Assembly (NCBI GenBank): GCA_019914995.1
Contig: CM034133.1
Span: 8,450,495 to 8,514,494 of the forward strand
Source: Acanthochlamys bracteata
Lineage: Eukaryota; Streptophyta; Magnoliopsida; Pandanales; Velloziaceae
Direction: 5' to 3'
Length of the DNA stretch: 64,000 bases
In this document: piece after piece, positions 37,601 to 50,072 of the stretch
Layout of the letters: each line of letters opens with the position of its first letter
Numbering within the stretch: position 1 is the stretch's first letter
The notes under the pieces: model-generated
Databases searched by the model: none
Told to the model about the DNA's origin: nothing
The model's input: the letters and a program-made list of their open reading frames with translations, nothing else
Translations under genes and position numbers: made by a program

Positions 37601-38932
37601 ATACAAGAATGTTTAATACCTATGTCTATGTGCAATATCTGTGCTTAGTATCCTAATCGATTCTTGGTCCACTTCAAGATCCTTTCTCTTGTAAGTGGAA
37701 TTGTTTTCTTGCACCTGTTTGACAAATCTTACTGTTGTATATATTTTCAGTCAGAGAGATCTAAACGAATCGGAGAATTCCCGTCAACAACCCTTCTTTT
37801 CGAATTTCTGAAAACCTCGTATAATGGCTGTCTAGAGGTCCTTCTGTTGGAGGAAGAAATGAATTTCAATGCTCGAGCAACTTCACTCTCTGTAAGTACT
37901 ATTATAAAGAGTTAAATCCTTCTTTCACAAGTGTGTTATTGATGATATCTCCCTAGATGCCTTGCATAGCTATTGCAAATCTTTTTATATGTGGTTGCTT
38001 GTTTATTTGTTTTTGGGTGGGTTGGTAATTACTATTATTTGGTGACAACTGAAGATTCATGAGTTTAAAATCCCTCCTTGAGACAAAAATTGCTGAAAGA
38101 TTAGGATTATGAGTATGAAAGCTTTTGTGCCATATGAAGTATGTGGTTCCTCTCAATCATCAGGTAGATCCCACGACAGGTACCTCCTTATGTACACCTT
38201 TGTGTACCCTTTTTTGAAACCCACCTGTTTTCAACACCGATCCTGAGGTGGTGTATCTCACTCATCTCAACTGTCAATAGTAAGAGAGGGGTACAGAAAA
38301 GGGTACAAGAGGAACTTATAGTATTTATTACCCCACAATTCAAATACTAGCCTGAAAAAGTTTTTGTTTTTAGCTTTGGAAAAAGAGGCTGAGGCATGAT
38401 ATTTGTATCGTTCCAAATATCGAGGGTTCATTCTTATCCACCTTGAATCTAATCACCTAGGCAACCTGTAAACTGTTTTATTGCTATTGTTCCTAAATCA
38501 ATGCCAATCTTTGACATGATAATTCATTTCCAATTCTATGATCAAATGCATTAAGAAATGGAAGATGTTTGTGTGGTTCCATTACCAAACTGCCATGTAC
38601 ACTATGCTTGCCCTAGAGTTATCCGCTATGTTGTGCAGGATCTTAAAGAAGGAAGATATCTGTTAGTGGCAACAGACATTGCGAGTAGAGGGTTTGACCT
38701 GCCGCAGACAACCCACATTTACAATTTTGACCTTCCAAGAACAGCAGTTGACTACCTTCACCGTGCTGGAAGAACTGGAAGGATGCCTTTTTCCAAGGAT
38801 TTATGCTGCATAACAAGCCTCATCAAACAAGAAGAACGATTTGTGTTGCAGAAATACGAAAATGAATTATTGTTTCAATGTGAAGAGGTGATTTTGGATT
38901 CTCTTCAACATCTGGATGTCAGTACTCATTAG
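31696..38932 (+). CDS. RH58: DEAD-box ATP-dependent RNA helicase 58, chloroplast type
   Basis: Orthologue of Arabidopsis RH58, an RNA helicase predicted to be plastid-targeted. Exons: 31696-31952, 33704-33797, 34715-34828, 34896-35018, 35433-35537, 36139-36297, 36906-36974, 37191-37280, 37751-37891, 38639-38932; 1446 nt, 481 aa (Arabidopsis 472). Seen: a Ser/His/Arg-containing N-terminus suited to a transit peptide (about 1-55); Q motif GFVKPTDIQ (91-99); motif I AQTGSGKT (116-123); Ia PTREL (148-152); motif II is DEVD (230-233), not DEAD; motif III is ASAS (264-267), not [23 protein letters not shown] (395-404); [10 protein letters not shown] (425-432). The altered motifs II and III also occur in RH58 elsewhere, so they mark the family rather than damage. 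Largest intron: intron 1, 1751 bp. A small inverted-repeat relic sits in intron 9. Confidence 0.93.
38179..38320. repeat. Small inverted-repeat element in RH58 intron 9
   Basis: The left end (cctccttatgtacacctttg) and the reverse complement of the right end (ttcctcttgtacccttttctg) are related, and gtaccctttt occurs in both arms. About 140 bp in total with a short unrelated centre. Probably an old MITE; boundaries and target duplication are uncertain. Confidence 0.4.
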
Positions 38933-39476
38933 CAACATGCTTCTTTTCAATCATTGTCCTTTAATGGTACCTTCTCACGTCTATGGCTTAGCGGAGTGTT
39001 AGTCTGAAGTTTCAGAAAAGGATTGAGAAGTAAAGTTCAGACATGATTTATCTAAAATAAAAAAATAGTAAATCTGTCCACTGTGGTTATCGTAATACCT
39101 CCCAGGTCTGCTGCAAAGATAAATTTCCGTGCTGGATTTCAAAGAAAACCATGAATAGTAGCAGTAGTTGCGAGTGATTATTGTAGCTGACTTAATGAGA
39201 TTGCTTTAAATTTGCAAGTACAAAGGCAAATTGTCCTGTCATTATACTATCATTAATGGAAGCACAGTACAACCAACTATGTCCAAACTATTCAAACCAA
39301 TCCCGTTATTGAAACAAAGCAGCCACAAATCCTACTAGAGAGATTAGTGGGGTATATTTCCCATAAATTTCAATGTACTCCGTTCATAGAACAATTACAT
39401 AACCATGTGTCTTGTAATCATACTAACTTATTCCGGAAATGGACAACTGCAACAACTGATACCCCATCTATCCAGA
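38933..39476. other. Convergent 3' region of RH58 and PRXIIF
   Basis: 544 bp between two convergent stop codons. It holds both presumed 3' untranslated regions. No repeat or further gene was seen. Confidence 0.5.
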
Positions 39477-42400
39477 TTAAATTTGCCCCAAGATTACATC
39501 TCCGCCTGAAACCTCAAACTCAGAGGGGACTTTTTCAACATTGAAAACTTTTACCTTTCCATCCACCACATATGCAGACCACCTGCAAAGGCCAACGAAA
39601 ACAGGTTGTAACAATGCTAAAATAACTGCTACAGGTATGGATTAAGGTACAAACACTTCGGGAAGAAAAGCTTGAAGAAAGTAAGCGAAGCAAAACTAGT
39701 CTATCATAGGTCCTAGTTTATCGTACAATTATAAAGCAGCCAATTAATACGAGTCATTTAGGTTATGCCTTTACAAGAACTGTTTTGAGCGCTAACCTTT
39801 ATCAAGTCAGCATCAACTTCAATGTGTGCCTAATAAGTCCAAACTCATTGGTTCGACAAATTGCTACTCCTAGATACAAGTTAAACCCTTGGACAATAAT
39901 CTATCTCATCACAGTTTTAACAGCCATAAGTAGTTCAAAAGGCAACCATTTTCAAGCCAAGAGGGAAGGCCATAAGTAGAAGTTCAACTGTCCAATAGCA
40001 AGGTATATATTAAAATTAAACGAGATTCCTAACACTTTTAGGGTGTGTTTGGTTCGGATTATTTTGACAAAAGTTTTAAAATTTTAACATGAGAGAATAT
40101 GATTCCCAAGTTTGGCTACCAAAACAAAGGTAATGTGATTCCAACAAATAAAAAAAATCTGATTAACATAAAAAGAGGTGGTAATCTGGATTTCTTTTTT
40201 TTTGTGGGAATAATATTATTCTTTTAATAAGAAAACTATTCTTACTCAATCTTTTTTTTCTCTTCCTCTTTTATTTTCTTTCTTTTCCTTTTGTTTTATT
40301 TTCTTTTTGTCTTTTTATTTTATTTCTTTCTTCCTCTTTTTATTGATGTTCAACGGAATCAATCAAATATTTTTACATGTAGTAAAAATTACTGCGTTTT
40401 CTATATGCTTTTATATTGGGTTAATTTGGATTGGTATATAAAGATAAATTGGTTATTGATATATTGTTTTTAGTTAGATGCTTTGTTTAATTTTGATTTA
40501 TTGGGTTTTTTATTATTTTGCATATATAACGGATATTTTAGTAAAATATCTGACATCTTTTCAGGAATATTAGATTCAAACCAAACATGGTAATGCAGCA
40601 TTCTCAGCAATCAAATTGATGGGAACCAAGATTCCCAAGCTAAACATGATAATATTGCAAGGCAATGAACCAAACATACCTTATGCATACAGATACACAT
40701 CCAGTTTCAAACTCATCAACTGGCAAAGTTTAAGGATATAAATCAGGTCCTATGACCAGACAATAAATGCAGAGAGGAGGGCTCGTTGTAAACTTTTGGA
40801 AGCATCACAGGGTTGATCTATAGATTGACTCATGTAAAGGGATTGTCCAATAAAGAGATCAAATCGTAGAATTTTATTCAAGTAATTCCCTGTAACCCAA
40901 GAAGGGATTTAACTCCCAGAGTCCAGCACACAAAGCCTTACAGTATACAGATAAACCATTTGTACTAAAAATGAGATAAATAACTGCAAATACAGTAAGC
41001 AGTACACAAAACTATATAATACTGAAGAAAGTCAATAGTACCTAACCATAAATACAATAAGCAAAGTGTTTTATATAATCATGATAAGGGAATTAGTGAC
41101 ACATGAAGGCATCAGATAGACAGCAGCATATAACTTAAAGCATGAGTCAAGGAAACATATCAATACTAAATTGCTCATCTTAAACCGGTGAAGTGTAGGA
41201 ACTTCCAAGAGTTTAGATGCAGAATAACACACAGAAGCGTAGTACCTTTGAGAACGAGGTCCAAGCAAAGCCTTAGACAGATCTAGACCTAAATCCAAGC
41301 TCTTGTGGAAGCTACCATCAAAGTCTCCATAAAACTCGATCTAGACAAGAAAACACAAAGTTAGGAAACCAATTAAAATGATGCAACAAAAAGATTGTTC
41401 AAGTCTGTATATGCATGGAGTTCCTTTGAACTTTTTAAAATAAAAAAAATCATAACCAGAGTACTAGGACTAAGTCCAGGAATTTTAGAAATTTATTATC
41501 TACAGTGTCTAAGATGCAATATCATAAGTTTCCTGCGAGTAATTAAGTAATCCTTTTATATCTTAACATAGTAACGAAGCATGTTATTATTTATACTCGG
41601 GTTAAAAATATATCCAGGAAATATCTGTCCAACTTTACACAATGAAATGTGAAGATGTGCTCAGAAAGTATGAAAATGCTCACCACTTCCTTGGCTTGCA
41701 GCCTCTCTGCCCAGCCATTCATAACATATGGATCATTAACAGCAACGCAAACCACAGTATCAACTCCTTTAGCCTTAAAGTTATCAATATTATTTTTGTA
41801 GCTAGGAACATGTCGTGCTGAGCAAACACCCGTAAAAGCTCCCTGAGGAAAACACCAGAAAGAATGCATCATATCTCTATTTTATAAAAGAATCCTACAT
41901 GAATTCCCTACTGTTGACAAATAATGCTCATAAACATTATTGATAGAGGGGAAAAAAGCTGGTACCATTGACAGAAGATTACTACCTAAGCACAAAAACA
42001 AGTAACAACAGTACTGTGTTTACACAATAAAAATTGATTGCAATGATTCCCATGCTTCTTATGCACTATAGCCTACAATACCAGTAAAGTACCTGCTTCA
42101 ATCTTACAATGCACTGAGAAGCTCATACCATATTAAGTAACAACATATTATATTGACCTTAGGTTTTGCGACCCTTAGACTATACAGCTATTAGATAACA
42201 GGATAACTAAATTATTACCATCTTTGATTTACTCTGAGCAAAAGTTGAACCACATAACTAAAGTTTTAAAAGTAATATTAAAGAACTTGCACATACATAT
42301 ATCCATAACAATTTAGCCAGATACTAATTGTAATTCCTCATCTATATCAAGAGCATTAAGAAAATAACAAGAGGTACTGCTTCAATAGAAAAAGAGCACT

Positions 42401-43361
42401 TACAGGCAACCCAAAGATGACAACCTTTTTCCCCTGCAAGCAAACGGCAACGCAAATGTAAGTTGCAAGTTCTAGATTTGTGACATGGACTGCACAGGAG
42501 CACAAGAAACAGCATGCATCACACATCTCTCAGACAAAATACTGAACCAGAAAAGATATATACATCAAACAAGAAGATCATTGCAACTGCTGCACGAACT
42601 TGTGCTTGTGATACTATATACTTTGATTAGTTAAAACCAAAAATAACGGATCAAGTATACATATTTACTTGGACAAGCAGGCCCATTCCAAACCAATTGG
42701 ATCCAGTGTGACAGACCTCAAGGTAATTGATCCCTTACGTATTAATATTCTGTTTCAGGATAGCGAGTGGAATACACAACTGCTATCAGTGAAATCGGGT
42801 AACTGAATGTTCAAAAAATCTAATCCTGAAAATGGTACAAATAATAACAACGATGTCCTTCAGTGGACTCCTGGGTCAAAACACACGCATCCAAAGGCTT
42901 TAGAAATCCACGCCTCCATTTACATCTAATTAATAATGCCCGCATAATTGAAGTATAAACTTGTAAACTAACCTACAACACTACCAAACAGCTTAACCAA
43001 CTCTTCATTCACCTCTAGAAAATTGCTCGAATAACATTATTAATGTAATCCCAAAAACTTCAATCCCAATCATACAAACTCGAAACTTACAATTACATTC
43101 TACCCAAGAAAATGCCAATCAGATATTGCAAATAATCGAATGATCATTGAGTTAGTAGAAGACCTGAAAGATGTCCTTGAGTGGAGTGGTGGAGAAATTA
43201 GAAGAAACACCTTCTTCCCAAGTGCGTGCTTTCTGGAGAGCAACACCAGGAGCCATGGACAGGATATCGCTCCCAGACGACACCGATGCAAATGCTCGCC
43301 GGCCCAACACCCCCGCCAGAGCTCTGCTTCTTCTCGCTCCCTGCACTAACGCCGACGCCAT
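39477..43361 (-). CDS. PRXIIF: Mitochondrial peroxiredoxin IIF
   Basis: Thiol peroxidase of the mitochondrial matrix that reduces hydrogen peroxide and alkyl hydroperoxides with electrons from glutaredoxin or thioredoxin. Exons (minus): 43361-43164, 42433-42404, 41842-41684, 41340-41246, 39582-39477; 588 nt, 195 aa (Arabidopsis 201). Seen: an Arg/Ala/Ser-rich presequence without acids up to about residue 30 (MASALVQGARRSRALAG), then APGVALQKARTWEEGVSS, GKKVVIFGLPGAFTGVCS with peroxidatic Cys83, resolving Cys108 in VDTVVCVAVNDPYVM (spacing 25, as in the family), FYGDFDG, LLGPRSQRWSAYV and the terminal GDVILGQI. Exon 2 is only 30 nt. Intron 4 (1663 bp) contains a PIF/Harbinger-like insertion. 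Three GGCCCA motifs lie upstream. Confidence 0.96.
40038..40683. mobile_element. PIF/Harbinger (Tourist-like) element in PRXIIF intron 4
   Basis: A 640-bp insertion (40041-40680) begins gggtgtgtttggttc and ends gaaccaaacatacc; 13 of 14 terminal positions pair as inverted repeats. TTA flanks both sides (40038-40040 and 40681-40683), the 3-bp target duplication typical of PIF/Harbinger. A second, diverged inverted layer lies inside (gattcccaagtttggctac against aagattcccaagctaaaca). The middle is pyrimidine-rich and AT-rich and shows no transposase. Confidence 0.8.
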
Positions 43362-43369
43362 TCCTCACT

Positions 43370-43405
43370 CACACACACACACTCTCTCTCTCTCTATTTC
43401 TCTCG
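43370..43405. repeat. (AC)n(TC)n microsatellite in PRXIIF leader
   Basis: Compound dinucleotide repeat 9-44 bp upstream of the PRXIIF start codon, reading (GA)n(GT)n on the coding strand. It is likely in the 5' untranslated region and is a length-variable marker candidate. Confidence 0.85.
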
Positions 43406-43492
43406 ACAGCTCTGACGTAGCAGGCAATCGAGTGTTCTCAGTGGAAATAAAAAGCCTACGCGTGGAGTTTTGTCTGGGTTTTCCGAAAACAA

Positions 43493-43610
43493 GGCCCAGT
43501 TCGTTCGGTTAGTTAACACCCAGTCCATTAGCTCAGTAACAGACCAATAAATTGTTTATCACACCCAACTCCAATAGTCCAGTACAGGCCCAGTCCACAT
43601 TCTCGGCCCA
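43493..43610 (-). promoter_or_regulatory. Three GGCCCA (site II) motifs upstream of PRXIIF
   Basis: GGCCCA occurs at 43493-43498, 43587-43592 and 43605-43610, 130-250 bp before the start codon. Such TCP-binding elements are enriched in promoters of nuclear genes for mitochondrial proteins, which fits PRXIIF. Function is inferred. Confidence 0.5.
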
Positions 43611-44877
43611 CGATTCAGTCATGTTCAACTTCATCGGAAGTGACTTTCTTTCGTTAAACTTCACTTTTAGGTTGTTTTAAATATTTATTTTTATATAAAT
43701 TTATTTTTTAATAATTTATATTTTTAAAATCTACTTTTTTAAAACTACCTTACGGTGCAAGTCAAAGTTCACTTATATTGTCCTCTGGTTCGCAAGTTGG
43801 AATCCGAATCATTGAACAAACAAAATTGGTAGCGATAAATGCCAATTTATGAATACAAAATGAAATTCCATTCATGAATCAGAGGATTGTGATCACTTCC
43901 CTATAGATATTTTCTTCACCTCATAAATCATTTTTTTCTACTAAAAATTTATTTTTAGTTTATTTTCAGCTAAGCAAAAGAACATATAGAATTATTTTAT
44001 CTCACTTTTTTAACTAAGAGTTTACTTTATTTTTTTGTTTTCAGATTTCGATCATTGTTTCAATCGTCAATCCGAACTCTATTTCTATTAAAATTTAATT
44101 TCAAACTTCAATTCACTTATTTTAAATTTCACTTCGAATTTTATTTCTATCGAATTCTATTTTTACGAAATTTAATTTCACGATTATGTGTATGAAATAC
44201 ACCCTAAACTTTTAACTAAAAATATAAAAATTGAACTCATTTTTAATGGCACTATTCGAAGCCAATAGATAAGCTGATTTTCCTAATTTTCTCCTTCACA
44301 TTCTACGTGACATTTTTAAGGAAAAAAAACACAATATCCAACACATTACAACTGCAGTGATACACAAATGGCATACATATAATGAACACATAACACTTGA
44401 ACCGCAGGCGAGCAATTTGAAGGAGAGATAAGAAAACTTCTTTGTAGTCTCAGTGGTAGCAAGCAATACACCTCAATGAAGAAGGGAATGAAAGACCTTC
44501 ACAATGCTGAATGGAAAAAGATGTACAAGAAAAATAGTTAGTGCCTCAACAAATGGCCTATGCAAGAGCAGCTTCCTCGTTTAAAAGTACTTATAAAATA
44601 AATTTTTTATAAAATAAAAATATTTTTAAAATATTTTAAAATATATTAAAATATACTAGTTAAATAAGTAATAATAGTATAATATGATATATAATTATTT
44701 TTTAAAATTTTCAAAATTTTAAATAAATTATATAGAATATTATAAAAATTTTAGTGAAGTGTTTTTATTTGAATAAAAAATAGAAAAAAAGTAATTCCAA
44801 ATACTCCCAAAATGCTTCAGCAAAGTTTAGCAAGAAGTGATTTGCATCGTGTCATGCGGCTCATGATCGGCTATACA
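43611..44877. repeat. Intergenic DNA with MITE relics
   Basis: No gene was seen. 43985-44215 belongs to the same family as 19795-20020 (ccgaactctatttctatta, aatttaatttcacgatta, ending acaccct). 44585-44815 is another AT-rich block beginning aaagtacttataaaata and ending near aatactcccaa. Confidence 0.5.
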
Positions 44878-45550
44878 AAGAAGCTATTTGATTCAGTTTA
44901 TCAAGAAAATAATTTTTTAATTTTTAATTTTATATTTGTTAATATATATTTTATAAATATTTAAAAATTTTGAAAAATTTAAAAAGTTTTCATATAATAA
45001 AATTTTTTTATTATATATTTTTATTATTTTTTAAAATAAAAAAATAAAACTAATTTTTTTATAAGAAATAAAAATATTTTTTTATTTCAAAAGTACTCAT
45101 AAATATTTACTAAACAAAACCAAACAACGCTCAATCTGAAACATCACTAGAAACTTTGAATAAAATAAAGAACACAATATGAGAAAAATATTACCTTAAT
45201 CGGCTAGATTAAGGAATTGTTTAGTTCAGTTTATTAAAAAAGTAATTTTTTATTTTTTAATATATATATTATAAATATTTAAAAAATTTATTTAAAATTT
45301 TAAAATATATAAAAAAAATTTATATAGTAAAATTTTTTTATTATATATTTTTATTATTTTTGAAGATAAAATAATAAAACTAATTTTTCATAAGAAATAA
45401 AAATAATTTTTATTTTAGAAAAATTTTATTTCAAAAGAATTTTCAAATGCCCCCCTAAATCAAACCAAAGCAATGCTCAATCTGAAACATCACTAGAAAC
45501 TTAGAAATAAAATAAAGAACACAATATGAGAAAAATATTACCGTAAGTCG
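44878..45550 (+). repeat. Tandem duplication, about 347-bp period
   Basis: Two successive copies each comprise an AT-rich MITE-like block plus a unique-looking tail. The tail caatctgaaacatcactag followed by aaataaagaacacaatatga and gaaaaatattacc occurs at about 45130-45195 and again at about 45477-45542. The MITE part (gattcagtttat / agttcagtttat onwards) is likewise duplicated. The tail also being doubled shows a segmental duplication rather than two independent insertions. Confidence 0.8.
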
Positions 45551-46788
45551 TCTTACCGTGATTATAAAGCATCTACAACTTTATGATATTTTAGGAGAAG
45601 ATCTACAACCAAATTTCACATAAAAAGTTTAGGAACTCTAATAAAAATATCAGTACAAACTCAGTTAAAAAATTGAAAACAAAGACGAAAAATATATTAT
45701 CATAAGGCTGTGGTAATGATTCTAATCTTTCAAAATAGTCTTAATGTGTTACAATTATATATCATAGGATATTTCGAAGCAGCGAAATTTAACAATAAAA
45801 AGTATACGTGCTTTTGCTGAAAATGTCGCTAAAGAAAAATTAAATGAAAAAAATATGAAGAAAACATTGTAGTACGATTGCTCTAAAGCCGGACCTAAAA
45901 TATTTGTGATGTAAAAATGTAAGAGCCAGAAAGTATAGGAGATATAGAATATTTTTTTAAAATTTTTTTAAAACAAAAAATAAATTTTTTTAAAAAATAA
46001 AATAAAATAAAGCAACCGTAAGACCTTATTATATAAATTTTTTTATACATTTTAAAATTAAAAACAATCTATACAAAAAAATAAAATTTATTTAAAAATA
46101 TAAATTAAAAAATTATTTTTTTGGACCGTTTTGCCAAACCGCCTCTAATAAAAACTTATCGAAGGAGAGAAAAAGATTACACAGAATTTAAATAAAAAAT
46201 GCATATGAAAGAATGTCAACCACCCTCATCATAGTATTACTGAGTGGGACATCATGATTAGGGGACACTTGAAAGTACTTTATAAAATAAATTTTTGTTA
46301 AAATAAAAAAAAAATTTCAAAATAATTTTTTTTTAATTTTTATAAAAATAATAAAAATATATAATAAAAAAATTTAATATGTAAAATTTTTTTTAAAATT
46401 TTTAAAAATAATTATAAAAAATATATTAAAAAACATGAAGTAAGAAAAACAGAAGCTGTTTTTCTCAAACGCTCTCCCAAACGAGCTCTAGAAGTTCTTT
46501 CAGATTTAAAATAAACAAATATAAAATTTAGTATACAAATAATTATTACTATATCAATAATGATAATTGCCGTTGTTATAAATATCATTTCTCATACATC
46601 CGCAAGCTCTAAGGCGATGATCAAAGCTTCATTAGATACAACAAATTTTTCCCACAACAATCAGCAAGCCAATATAATTAATACTACAACGACAAGCCAA
46701 CATAATTAATGAGACAGCAAATCTTCACACAACAATCAACAAGCCAACATAATTAATGAGACCACGACAAACCTCAACGGTAAACTGT
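45551..46788. other. ET 3' intergenic DNA
   Basis: AT-rich sequence without a gene. An AT-rich block at about 46262-46490 has ends aggggacacttgaaagtac and acgctctcccaaacgagct, related to the intron element at 14518-14774. A short diverged direct repeat around 46665-46770 (ccaacataattaatgaga twice) precedes the ET stop codon. Confidence 0.45.
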
Positions 46789-49700
46789 TCAGGCCGCCCG
46801 CTTACCTTTGTGTTGAGAACACCGTTGTCTTCCAGCAGCAGGTGACCTCGTGCACACACCACCATTTCCTATAGCTGCGCCACAAGAAAGTGGTCTTCCT
46901 CCTGAACTAGACAGTTCTCTGCAATTCACTACATTGGGGTGCGCCTTGGGGTTCATCGAGTGCTCCTCAGTCACCATACAAGAGGCCCACATACCTTTGT
47001 GTAGATAACACCTTTTGTTTCCAGCAGCAGGTGACTTCGTGCCCGAACCACCATTTGTTAAAGGTGCGCCACAAAAAGGTTTTGTTCCTTCTAAACTACA
47101 CCATTCTCTGCTCATTACTGAATTATTACCAGAGATCAGCTTTGTCCTATGGTCTTCAGACCGTTCTTTTCCAGAAGCTGATTTCTGGGTACAGATGTAC
47201 TTATCACTATACATTGACGGAAATTTTCCATCACCAATAGCATCACTACCTTTTGATTCTGACTTATTCCCTTGAGAAGATTTATTGCTTAATTGATTTT
47301 GTGCACTAGGATTGCGTCTCGATTGTGTAACCTTTCTTCCTTTGTGTAACTCACACCGCTCTCTTCCCCTCACTGGCGCCTTCATACAGAAGGAACCATC
47401 TTCAAGTGACGCACCACATTTAGATGAGTACTCGTACCTTGTAGTAGCAACCACAGGAGTTGCTGAAACGGTTGTGTAACTAATTCCTTTTCTGTCATGA
47501 TCTTCACACAATCTTCTAAAAGTAGGATGTCGTGCTTCTACGCAGGCCTCACTCTCAACTGTCCGAGGACGAGATGTCAAAAGCTTGCGAATTCCAGGTA
47601 TGACAGAGCCCTTGAGATAATTATGCGGTGAATTTTCATCGCTTGACATATTTGACTTTATTATCCCCATCCCCCTGCTAAAGGTTGGAAGCATCCACCA
47701 TTTAAGGCTTATACGAGATAGGCTGGTCATTTGGTTCAACTTCAAAAGTATATCCTCTCGACGACGTACACCATTTGCACGAGTGTTCCATGCGTAATCA
47801 TAGGTAGCAAGAAGCTTGGCCTCAGTCTTTTCAGCTACTTGTTTGTTCATCATCTGTCAAAGAGCAGCAACTATTACATTCTTTTATCCTGACGTGAGAA
47901 AATAATAGCATTCATACGAATTTCAAATGGTCACAAAAGCAAATAACAGAGAAACTACCAGAATAATCAACAGTATGATTGAGTCGTATCTAAAGGCTAC
48001 TCAATAAAACTGTGACTTTTAACCTAAAGGTACTATTTTGTTGTCTGACTAAACTCATACTCTATAAAATTGCACGTAAATGCAAATTCAAACACATAAG
48101 GATGTGTATCTGCAAAATGCTCAAACTACAAGAAACCTTTCTACAAGAACACTACATGATTGCATAGAAGCTAAATCAACCAAATGGGTTCTTCTGCATA
48201 TATAAATCTTTCACTTTCTCTGACATAGAGAAAGCATCATTAGCTAACAGTAGTCATGACACTACATATATTGTTGTCAAAGTCAAAATTCAGCACATAA
48301 ACCAAGAAACCGGACGCACCGGAGCCCATCTAAACACGATGCAATAGCCCTGCGAAAATACTTCTTTGAATAAACCAGGGCCTCTACGAAGTGATAGGTC
48401 TTTCTCTTTAATAGAATTGCCATGGTCCAAATGAGATCCTCCACGACCATAATCTTGAAGTCTTGTTCTGACATCCTCAGCTTGCCCAAGATACACAGGT
48501 ATAACTTCATCTGAATGATGCTTACGACAACTACGGCCTCCAATTCTGGCCACACCTAGCTCATAGAGACCAGGACAAGGATAATGTAATGGAAGGTTGT
48601 GGGTTCTGTACTTTTCTACACCCTCCTTGCCCAAAGAGTGGTCTTCCCAATCAGATTGTCCAATGAGAGTCTGAATATCAATGTAAATGAGAACAGGGAA
48701 TGAAAGGTACTTTGTGAGGAAAACAACATGGCAATAGAAGCATAAGAGTGAAATACAGCCTCAATGACAATGAGGAACAAGTTACTCAAAGAAAATTTTC
48801 TTGTAATGAGAACCCAAATTTTGGCATATAGATCACCATCATGACGTTTTCAAACAAATTATCACCCAATGGATGGTGAAGTTGACTTAAGTCATTTGAG
48901 ATTATAACTTACAATCACAGAGGTTACAAGAACTAACAGTTTCACTAACTTCTACATATTAACAACATTTATATCACAGCATTCACTATTCTTTTCAATG
49001 AAGCCTCGATCAACATAAGATTCTATTGGAGAATAAAAAACTTACATGGCTAGAACTTGCAAGAATATGACATTGATGTCATATCTCTTTATGCCACTAT
49101 AACTAATCGACCCTGCTACCTGAGCGAACTTACGTGAAGGTTTGTTATTGGATGAGGCAATGTGAAACAAGAAATTATGTCTTTAGCCCCCCTATGGAAA
49201 CTATCAAAGGTCTTCATCTTAAGCTTATACATAAGTGAACAAACTTTAAACCTGATCATTGGGACATCAAGCACGTAGTTGGCACCTTCCCTGTCTTGTT
49301 ATGAGATAATCTGTAGATAGATTTCCAATCTCGCCTTTAATTTGAGCTTAAAGATCTACAGTTGTTTTGTTTAATTTTTTAATTATTATTTTTTTCTGGT
49401 AAAAAAAACTCCAAGCACAATTCAGAAGGAGAACATTAAATTTTAAAAATCAATGTTCACAAGTGGAAATCACAACTGGAGAAGCAGGCAGCAAAAAGCA
49501 TTTCCTGCACTGAACGAAGAATCTATAAGAGAATTTTAGCTTTGTAAAGAAAAGATGAACACCAACTGCAAGATCCAAACTTTACCCCAAACAACGGATT
49601 AGTGATTCGAGAGAGATATAGAGAGACAAATCTCAAAAATTCATCTAACTCAAACAAAAACTTCATACTTTCAGACGATCAACACATGCAAAAAACTTCC

Positions 49701-50072
49701 TTTTCTGTGCAATCACTGTTCAATCACAGCAAATCGAAATCAATTGCATAAAAGCAAACTCAAGATCAAATTGAAATCAGTTGAGAGATAGGCAAGATTA
49801 CAACGTTCATACTTTCCAATCCAGCACTGATAACAAGCAAATCATGCCAAAAAGAAAAGAAAAAGAAAATAAAAACTTTTCTTTTATGCACTATTACTGT
49901 ACAATCACTAGAAATCAAAACCAATAGCAGAGAAACAAAATAAAAAATAGTTAGCTGATGAATTTCGAAAAATTACCTTCCACTCGGAGAAGGCGGAATC
50001 GTGCTTGATGCGCTCGCACTCTTCCCTCTCCAGCCTCAATTTACTTGATTTTGAAATTTGAACCATCACCAT
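46789..50072 (-). CDS. ET: EFFECTOR OF TRANSCRIPTION protein (GIY-YIG-like plus Cys repeats)
   Basis: Member of the plant-specific ET family; Arabidopsis ET2 and Brassica ET repress gibberellin/KNOX-linked programmes in the nucleus and bind zinc. Exons (minus): 50072-49977, 48670-48320, 47853-46789; 1512 nt, 503 aa. Seen: family start region REECERIKHDSAFSEWK; GIY-YIG-like core GLYELG (66-71) and VYLGQAEDVRTRL (91-103); IVFRWAP joined across intron 2 to MMNKQVAEKTEAKLL, matching the family. The C-terminal zinc-type repeats are at about 295-320 (CGASLEDGSFC...RCELHKGRK), 410-435 (CGAPLTNGG...RCYLHKG) and 473-498 (CGAAIGNGGVC...RCSQHKGKR). The middle repeat has Gly where the second Cys should be. 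The first in-frame ATG (50072) is used; a second lies two codons on. Intron 1 is 1306 bp. Confidence 0.9.
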
